A stretch of 64,000 bases of DNA from Cristatella mucedo. Lineage: Eukaryota > Bryozoa > Phylactolaemata > Cristatellidae. Shown here piece by piece: positions 57,115 through 64,000 of this stretch (position 1 is the first letter of the stretch; each line of letters begins with the position of its first letter). Under the pieces are notes generated by a model, which ran no database searches, was not told the origin of the DNA, and saw only the letters and a program-made list of their open reading frames with translations. The stretch lies in the NCBI GenBank assembly GCA_009760855.2, contig WPIO01000015.1, positions 1,648,501-1,712,500 of the forward strand. The letters run 5' to 3'. A program made the position numbers and the translations under genes.

Positions 57115-57420
57115 CTCTTTTTAAAGCTAATTCTTGCATGCTGCTGGTGCAGATACATTACGGTGTTCTTGCATTCACGATCAAAGCAGTCACTTTAAGA
57201 GATTATGCTGTCCCAGAGAACAACTTGTTGTCAATATACACTGTATGTGGCTGCTCGCCAGCACCAGAGCCCTAATTGACAACATGATCAAAGCCAACGG
57301 GACCAGGCCACCAGTAAAAGATGCAAAAGGGGGCAAGTAAGGCATGCTACAACTTCGCTTGCACAGGCATCCGCAAATAGGAGCTGTCACCACGTTTTCT
57401 TTCGATACAGTGAGTCTTAC

Positions 57421-57477
57421 TGGTCTCCGGAGTTGAACTCGGATCATCTGCAGCATCGGCTTGAAGAAGCTTCACAA
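57421..57477 (-). CDS. small internal exon of minus-strand split gene
   Basis: Minus-strand acceptor AATATTTTAATGTGGCAG, two bases, 18 codons (VKLLQADAADDPSSTPET) and one base, then consensus donor GTAAGA. Joined to the 56212 exon it reads through as ...SSTPETSHVNSQILAF, so the splice phase is right. Acidic Ser/Thr-rich linker. Exons further upstream were not found before the window end. Confidence 0.6.
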
Positions 57478-57609
57478 CTGCCACATTAAAATATTTAGCT
57501 CAGATGTGGTAGACAGCTCAACGAATGCAACCACTGTACCTAGGTATGGAATGGCGTTGGCTGGATAATGACCATTTACTATATATTTTACTATATTCTA
57601 CTAGTTATT

Positions 57610-57750
57610 TTATTAGTTCATTTGTATAGCGCCCCAAGAGAACTTAATCTCTATTCAGGCACTTCACATGTGCCTCGGGGCTCGAGCCCACGACTCAGCC
57701 AGACCTTGTTCGGGGTGAGCACTTTAACTGCTGGGCCAAACCAGCTTGAT
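57610..57750 (-). repeat. SINE-1 copy
   Basis: Complete in minus orientation: GCTGGTTTGGCCCAGCAGTT head, GGGCTCGAGCCCC B box, stem-loop tail and AATAAAATAACTAG end. Confidence 0.8.
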
Positions 57751-57849
57751 CCCCAGACAATTGCAGAACTATGAGCAGCAACCATGTATAGTGTCAATTT
57801 GCTATGGAAAGTAGGAAATTTAGGTCAACAATGTAGGGTAAAGTAAACA

Positions 57850-58000
57850 TCAGTGGACTAAGCAGCCTCATTTGCATAATGGTAGAATAGCCTTGGCCTC
57901 CTGGCTATTACTTCCACTTGCAGTGGGAGATAAAGATTTGTCTGCTGCATGACTCAAACCTATGAGCTAGGTCGTGTTGTTATGCAACCATATTAGCCCT
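57850..58000 (-). repeat. SINE-2, diverged copy
   Basis: Minus-strand remnants of head (TATGGTTGCATAACAACACG), body and the CATTTGCATAATGG-containing tail. Confidence 0.45.
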
Positions 58001-58380
58001 ATATGACCCATAGGCTGTATGACCTATGGTATACCTGTATGGCCTATATGACCAAGGGGTCACATAAGGCTATCATGTATGCGATGAGCACAGCTATTTC
58101 AAAGCCAGTGGCAGGGGCATAGCCAAGATTAAGACTAAGAGGAGAAAACGTGACCTTGACGTAGGTATCCAATCATAGGAAGGTCAAAAAAGAGCCACCG
58201 ATCAGGTCCACGTGGGTTTGCTACTTACTGTACTCTCTCTGTACAGCTGCAGCATCGGCACCATACCTGGCGCCCCATCTGTCAACTTGCACACCGAGTC
58301 TGATCACAATCACTCTATGTATAGCTATATTTTATTTATCTCAGCTGTCTTCTAGATCTTCGAGGCACACCCTCTTAAAA
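58001..58380. other. short palindromic tandem region and unassigned DNA
   Basis: 58002-58075 repeats TATGACC/GGTCATA-type words (for example GCTGTATGACCTATGG, GGCCTATATGACCAAGG). The rest is unassigned. Confidence 0.4.
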
Positions 58381-58399
58381 AGCTTCTAGCTCACCAGTG

Positions 58400-59400
58400 A
58401 AACACAATTTGAACCCAAAACCAGGTTTAGGCAGCACATCTGTTCTCCTCCGGGTATGACCAAAGACATCATACGGAGCAACGATGGTAAGCAACGATAT
58501 TGCCACTCCCTTGGTCCTACTCAATCTATCAGCTGCATTTGACACTATTGATCACGATATTCTACTTGAGCGATTAAGAAAAATGATAAGTCTGGAAGAC
58601 AAGGCAATGGAACGGTTCAAATCGAACTTGTCTGATCGTGTTCAATCCGTGTCATGTGGTGGTCAGGTCTCATCCACTAGACCAGTCACCGGTGGTGTCC
58701 CACAAGAGTCCATTCTCGGTCGGTTGCTGTTCTTCATTTATATTCTATAATATATTCTACAATGTGATTCGAGCCCATGGGATCGGCTATCACTTCTCTG
58801 ATTAGCGTCTATTAGCTGACTTATGTCACGACATCCCCTGACTTGACCACATTTAAAAGAAATTAAAAAAGCATCTATTTATGACAGCCTTTAGCGGGAC
58901 CTGTGATTCGACCTTTGTATGCTTATGCGTGCTGACACTGTGCATGCTGTCACTAACCACACTTGCATGCTGACACTGTGCATGTCACCCATAACCATGT
59001 TATTCTTGTTGTTTATTGAACATGCTACTACTAACCATTCAATTCCTTGGCAGCAAATGTAAAGTGCCTAGAAAAAGATTGAGTTCTCTGAGGGTACTTT
59101 ATCAAGTGTGTTATTATTACTATTATTATCTGCTGACGAATTGTCATTTATACCATCGCATTCCACTGCAGCGACTGATGAACTGAATGCTTGTTTAGCA
59201 GACATTCAATCTTGGTTGTCGGCCAATTTCCTTAAAATAAGCGATGACAAAACCGAACTCCTACTAATAAGATACACCAAGCAAACGGCTGGGGTAGGGG
59301 ACTTTGCTCCTCTAATTGGTTTTACTATTGTGCAACCACCGCCATGTGCTCGGAATTAAGGTGTCCTCTTTGATAACTAGCTTTTGTGTGCTTGAACCTC
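58400..59400 (+). mobile_element. LINE-B reverse transcriptase fragment interrupted by LINE-A
   Basis: 58484-58750 encodes VLLNLSAAFDTIDHDILLER, RFKSNLSDRVQSVSCGGQVS and VTGGVPQESILGRLLFFIYI, i.e. RT blocks A to B (normally PQGSVLGP). The next block (GIGYHFS...AD) stops at the YADD box, where LINE-A is inserted at 58821-59131. After it, DELSFIPSHSTAATDELNAC and LSANFLKISDDKTELLLIRY continue the protein. Confidence 0.88.
58821..59131 (+). repeat. LINE-A 3' end inserted into LINE-B
   Basis: Short C-terminal part (TSPDLTTFKRN-like), the 3' UTR, stem-loop near 59060-59105 and TTATTATTACTATTATTATC. Flanked by GCTGAC at 58815-58820 and 59132-59137, a plausible 6-bp target duplication. Confidence 0.85.
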
Positions 59401-60914
59401 AGTCTATATGCTCATGGCAGGCACGTATTCGATGTACATTAACAATGGTCAATTCAATTCAATTCAATTATGTCAATCCAATCAAGTGTCTCTTTCCGAC
59501 ACCAAGTGCTACTAGCGTTTCTGGTCCTTTGCTGAATTATCTTCCAAAAATCGAAGTTCTTGCGAACATCATACATGGAAACCGATACAGCTAAGACCTG
59601 TTTAAAGCATATCCTTCTGTTGTTTGACAGAAGCTCTTAAAAAAATTGCATGCCTATGAACATCTAAACGCTTACTGCTTTTTAGGTATGATCGTGTGTG
59701 CCTATTATCGTTCCGATATCGTCGTTCAAATGCATTCCTAGCTGTTGTTGCTGTTGCTAGGGTCAGTGAATTGGGCCTTAACAAAAAAACTTACGCAAAT
59801 CCAGCGAAACGGCAGGGCAGGAGGCCAGCATACTTGGTATTTGCAGCAGGGTCTCGAGCCGCCCTACAGGATCTCTCTCAAGCACCTCTGTGAATCACTC
59901 TTAGTGGTCATCGGGCCTGCTATAACCACCAACCCCCTCCCAGGCCTACCTTAACGGATGTGTTTGTAATGTTCGATCAATTTGCAATAAACCCCTAATA
60001 ATACATATCATGATTCTTGACAACATTCTCGTCCTGTTTTCTCTGACCGAGAACTGACAAAAATTGACTAAATCAAGACCATAAACGATGCGCCCATACA
60101 ATCCCAATACACTGTTCCTCCTTTCATACCGCTAGATCAATCAAAACTGGTCGAAGAGTCATTATTGTCGCAAGTTCCTCCTTAACCTTTCCAACCGTTT
60201 GTTCAGTTCCCTCAAAGCAGTCTTTCAAATTTCTTGTTTTGAGTTCCTCCGACAATAAGGTGTCAATTGTGGGAGCAATATATCGCCCCCAGGTACCAAG
60301 ACCTTTTTTACCTCGGGTTTCTCTGATCTTGTTTCGATTATGTGTCCGAGAAATTGATCTTTCCTCATAATGGGTGATTTTAACATTTATTTTGAGAACT
60401 TAACTGACACTTTCAAGCACCGAGTTTTGTTCAATGACTGACTCATCTTTTCTTGTGGCTCAAGTGCACGACCCCTCTGAAAACAAGGGTCACACACTAG
60501 ATCAAATATTCTCCCACAAGTATGCTATCATCCCCTATTATTACCAAACTCTGCTCATCTGACCACGTGTGGATCTCATTTAGTCTACCACATGTACCCT
60601 CCTCCGCATCCAAGATAGTCCATGAATAGCAAAACCTTCAACCCTTGACATCAATGCTATCCACGCAAAAATATCTTCTTTGCCCATGCTGCCCAATCTC
60701 CGTTACGACCTACAATCATTGGTAGAATGCTACAACACGACACTACTTGACATGCTCGACAAGTTTGCACCTCTGACTAAGCATACTGTGTACCCTTGCC
60801 CAGACGGGCTATGGCTTACTAAGACATTAAACTAGCCAAATATACTAAACCCAAGCTTTAGAAAGCATGCGCATATCAGGATTGACTTCCATCGTCAGAT
60901 ATATGAAGACTAAC

Positions 60915-61010
60915 TTCGGTGGGTGATTCTTTATCGCCACTGCAAGCGGTAGTGGTAGCCGTAAGGCCTCTTCTGTCGCTATACAAAAGAGGGTGCTACG
61001 TCAGGTGGTA
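60915..61010 (+). repeat. SINE-2 3' half inside LINE-A
   Basis: GGTGGGTGATTCTTTATCGC, CACTGCAAGCGGTAGTGGTA and the CTCTTCTGTCGCTATACAAA tail. The head is missing. Confidence 0.7.
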
Positions 61011-61019
61011 TTTTTATTT

Positions 61020-61157
61020 TTCTTTATAGCAACAGAAGAGCCTTAGCAGCTATCGCCACCACTTGCAGCTAGCATTAAATGATCGCCCACAGCAAGATTC
61101 GAACCCACGACCTCCGTGGTGAAGAGCAAGCATCTTGCCTCCTGAGCTATCACGGCC
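61020..61157 (-). repeat. SINE-2 copy, inverted next to the previous one
   Basis: Complete in minus orientation from GGGCCGTGATAGCTCAGGAG through GGGTTCGAATCTTGCTGTGG to the GCTCTTCTGTTGCTATA tail. The two copies form a long inverted repeat. Confidence 0.75.
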
Positions 61158-62811
61158 CTAAGATAAGAGAGTCCATCACTAGGGTAGCAGTATCTCTTCT
61201 GGGCTCCTGTCCCACAATAGCAACCTAAAGGACTCAGTATCTGTCAATTCCGTTCACCGCCTCAATGTCTACATTCAAGGAGGCCACTGGTGACCTTATC
61301 GTGAAATTCATCTTCCAGTCAAAGAAGACTACTAGTCCTCTAGACCCCATACCCACTGTCCTACTTCTACGATGCATACATCTGCTGCTGCCGTGCATTA
61401 CTAACATAATAAATATGGCCATAGCCTCAGGGCATGACCCTGCACCTTTCAGAAAGGCTGTATTTAGCCAACTTATTAAGAAATGAAAACTAGATCGAAA
61501 GAACTTGAGCAACTTCCGTCCAGTCTACCATTCATATCAAAGTTACTGGAACGAGTTATGGAAGACCAGCTGAACTCTTATATTTAAACTTCAAATCTTG
61601 CTGCTAAGTTTCAATCTGCCTTTAGAGCTAATCATCCCAAAGAGCCAGAATTGCTTCAGATATATAACGACCTTATCAGGAAAGCAGACTTAGGTAAAAT
61701 CTTGCCACTTGTTTTGCTTGATCTTTTGGCATCGTTTGATACTACTGATAACCAACTCCTTTTCGAGTGCCTCTCATCTCGCCTGGGCATCACTGGTAAT
61801 GCACTAAAATGGTTCAGGTCCTATGTCAGTTGGAGACTTCGGAGTATTGTGAACGAATTAAGATCATCTGAGGAACCACTGAACACACTGGGTACCTCAG
61901 GGCTATGTGCTATGCCTGCTTGTTTTCATAATGTATACTCTTCCTTTTTGCCAAAGTAATCGCCAAGCTCACTCTGGGCTTTCATTTGTATGCTGATGAC
62001 ATTCAGTTGAACCTTTGCTCTAATTCCTCCCAGCCCTCCAGCATGTCAAATTATCACGAACTCCCTTGCGGCATGTATATCTGATATTCGCACACGAATG
62101 GCAGCGAACTTTCTCAAATTGATGACGATAAAACCAACTTACTAGTTATGGGCAAACCAAGCGTGTCTTGGCAACTGAAAAACTTAATGCTAAAAATCAG
62201 CTCTGCCAGCATATCTCCAATTACTAATGCATGAATAGGTGTCCTGTTCCTAAGTGACCTTTCACTAGACGACCACATACATTTTTGACATCCTGTCTCG
62301 ACTTCTGTAACTCACTGCTTGTTGATCTACCGGCCGTGCAATCAGGGGCTTACAGTTAGTGCAAAATTCTGCAGCTAGGATTGTCATTCGTGAGTGCTGC
62401 AGTTACCACATCACATCACTTTTTGCCGACATGCACTGGCTCCCAATCAAGCAGCATATCGACTTCAAATTGTATTACTCAGTTCAAGGTCCCCTCATTC
62501 TCTGGCCCCAGTCTACCTATTAGAACTACTCCTCCACCAGGCTAGGCATCGTACCACCTACTTTTCTGAATTAAATCGTTTAGCTATACCTCGTACGAAC
62601 CTCAAATTCTTTAGAGACCGTGCCTTTAGTTCGTGTACTACCGAAGCCTGGAACTCTCTCCCAACTGAAATTCCAACATTCCTGACTTGACGACATTTAA
62701 AGAGAAGCTAAAAACACAAGTGTTTATCACAGCATTTAGTGGGTCCTTGTGGTTTATTCATCCTTTGTGTACTTATGCGAACTGAAACTGTTCATGCTGC
62801 CACTCACCATA

Positions 62812-62990
62812 TATATATATATATTATATATATATCTACATTTTATTTATATAAATATAATAAACCAGTTTATAAAAATATATGCCACGGGGCTAGAGCC
62901 ACAAACTCGGTCACCAAATGCATTTACCTTGACGTTGTTTGAGGCAAGCAGCTTAGACCACTGGGCCAAGCCAGCCTGGCACGGTATTTT
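62812..62990 (-). repeat. (TA)n plus SINE-1 head inside LINE-A 3' UTR
   Basis: (TA)n at 62811-62836, AT-rich to about 62878, then the minus-strand SINE-1 body with GGCTAGAGCC (B box) and CACTGGGCCAAGCCAGCC (head complement). Confidence 0.6.
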
Positions 62991-63165
62991 ACATGTTGAT
63001 ACTCTGCATGTCACTTCTTAGCATGTTATGCTTGATGACATCGAGCATATTACCACTAACCATTTGATCATTTCCTTTACACATATGTAAAATGCCTATA
63101 AAGAAATTAGATTCTCTGAGGATGCTCTACAAATGTATAATTATCATTAACTATTTCCATAACAA

Positions 63166-64000
63166 TAATAATTATTATTACTATTAATGGTGGTGGAATT
63201 TCATAAGTTAGAGCTAACCATCTGTTTTACTTAAAAAGCCCCACCCTATCGAGTCAACTTCATTACTGTGGCTATCTTCATTTTACTTAATCGCTGCTGA
63301 CAATAGCAAGGATGCCTTGGTGGTGGAGGAAAAAGGTTGATAAGTACGAAGCCGTAGCCTGGTCTTTCCTGACTGCCGGTCGGCAGTGGCAGTGCTCTTC
63401 GTGGTCGGTGCTCTGTGTGGCTGGTGACCGGATAATGAAGCTTGCCTGGTGGACCTCGGTATTTTTCGCTAGGAACTGAGGCATTGTGGCGGCTCTGTCT
63501 CGGAGGCCATTTCTGGGTCGGAAGCCGTGTGGTTCATTTTCCCCTGAACAGGGAGGCATGGGTAGTCCCCCCCCCCGGCAGGGCAGGGCAGGGCTCCTTC
63601 GGCTAAGGTAGAATAATTTGTTAAAATATTTAAAATATGAGTTCAATAGGTTATTATATACTTTTATACAGTAAAATTTCTCTCAAGTCATCCCCAACAG
63701 ACTAGCACACCATTACAAGGTTAGCTGGACTTTCTAAGGTTGCTAGTGTTAATAAAAATCTAATAATAGAGTATTCTTAAAGAAGCAAACCTCTTCCCCG
63801 ACCCTTCACGTAAGCTGGAGATTGGAAGCATATAAGCTGATCACAATAATAATGACATTCACACGTGTCACGTATCAGCATATAAAGGACAATTCACGTG
63901 GACCCAGGAAATGCTTTGAAGAACACGCGGATTTTCAACTTGGCTTTAAATGTCAAACCCTGGGAATGTCACCATGCCAGTAGCCAGGTAGTTGCAGCAG
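63166..64000. other. window end, one possible minus-strand exon
   Basis: At 63400-63545 the minus strand has an acceptor-like CATGCCTCCCTGTTCAG followed by an open frame (ENEPHGFRPRNGLRDRAATM, PQFLAKNTE). The donor is weak and no joining partner is seen. The last 200 bases resemble the minus-orientation LINE-A 3' coding region (ACGCGGATTTTCAACTTGGC, TTTAAATGTCAAACCCTGGG), so a further LINE-A copy probably starts at about 63830 and runs off the edge. Confidence 0.35.

Larger units (their letters stand above)
59690..63165 (+). mobile_element. most complete LINE-A copy (endonuclease + RT + tail), degenerate
   Basis: In order: NVRSICNKPLIIH (about 59970), a disrupted APE-type endonuclease with MGDFNIYFENL (60368), GHTLDQIFS (60496) and SSDHVWISFSLPHV (60555). 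An insertion of two SINE-2 pieces lies at 60915-61157. The RT then gives KTTSPLDPIPTVLLLRCIHL, NLSNFRPV, LVLLDLLASFDTTDNQLLFE, ITGNALKWFRSYVSWRL and HLYADDIQL (61985), with the catalytic box intact. The C-terminus is at 62490-62745, then 3' UTR with a SINE-1 insertion (about 62880-62985) and the tail to 63165. Stops and shifts show it is inactive. No clear ORF1. Confidence 0.85.

Overview
The window looks like nuclear DNA of an invertebrate animal. The coding pieces are short, GC-rich islands bounded by GT-AG splice signals, and they lie in repeat-rich, AT-richer introns. The repeats are LINE retrotransposons of the CR1/L2 type, tRNA-derived SINEs, cut-and-paste transposon remnants and long microsatellites. 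I see no operons, ribosome binding sites, plasmid, phage or virus genes. A lophotrochozoan or flatworm-like animal is plausible from the repeat mix, but the sequence does not settle it.

Genes. (1) Bases 1-1335 (+) hold the 3' end of a coding exon for a low-complexity Ser/Ala/Gly-rich protein whose frame is open to the window edge. (2) On the minus strand I can assemble a long split gene from about 57.5 kb down to a stop codon at 8.24 kb. Its best exons are at 57421-57477, 56067-56212, 50254-50401, 49579-49764, 38096-38189, 22357-22571, 8512-8614 and 8240-8407. Each has an acceptor, a donor (or stop) and an open frame, and several neighbouring pairs agree in splice phase. Weaker candidate exons lie at 49349-49415, 39823-39906, 38547-38685, 12157-12315 and 11815-11877. 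I do not recognise the protein. The two genes converge on the 1.3-8.2 kb region.

Repeats. Four LINE groups are visible. LINE-A ends in a stem-loop followed by (TAT)n. LINE-B ends in a GATACA-like tail. LINE-C is older. A degenerate fragment looks like an R2/NeSL-type element with a restriction-like endonuclease (33.9-34.4 kb). Two tRNA-derived SINE families occur. SINE-1 carries the LINE-A stem-loop tail, so it is probably mobilised by LINE-A; SINE-2 has a different tail. DNA transposon remnants include a Tc1-like transposase fragment (45.1-46.0 kb), a CAGT-ended MITE (5.9-6.3 kb) and a Tigger/pogo-like end (48.2-48.8 kb). Many insertions are nested, including a LINE-A tail inside the reverse transcriptase box of a LINE-B copy.

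Layout. 0-1.3 kb: gene 1. 1.3-8.2 kb: intergenic, with SINEs, the MITE and LINE tails. 8.2-8.6 kb: last two exons of gene 2. 8.6-22.4 kb: introns with simple repeats, a LINE-A copy and candidate exons. 22.4 kb: a solid exon. 22.6-38 kb: LINE-rich introns. 38-40 kb: exon cluster. 40-49 kb: hairpins, LINE tails, Tc1 and Tigger remnants. 49.3-50.4 kb: exon cluster. 50.6-56 kb: LINE fragments and (CT)n. 56.0-57.5 kb: two exons. 57.6-63.2 kb: SINE, LINE-B and the most complete LINE-A. 63.2-64 kb: unassigned. All assignments come from reading the sequence by eye.
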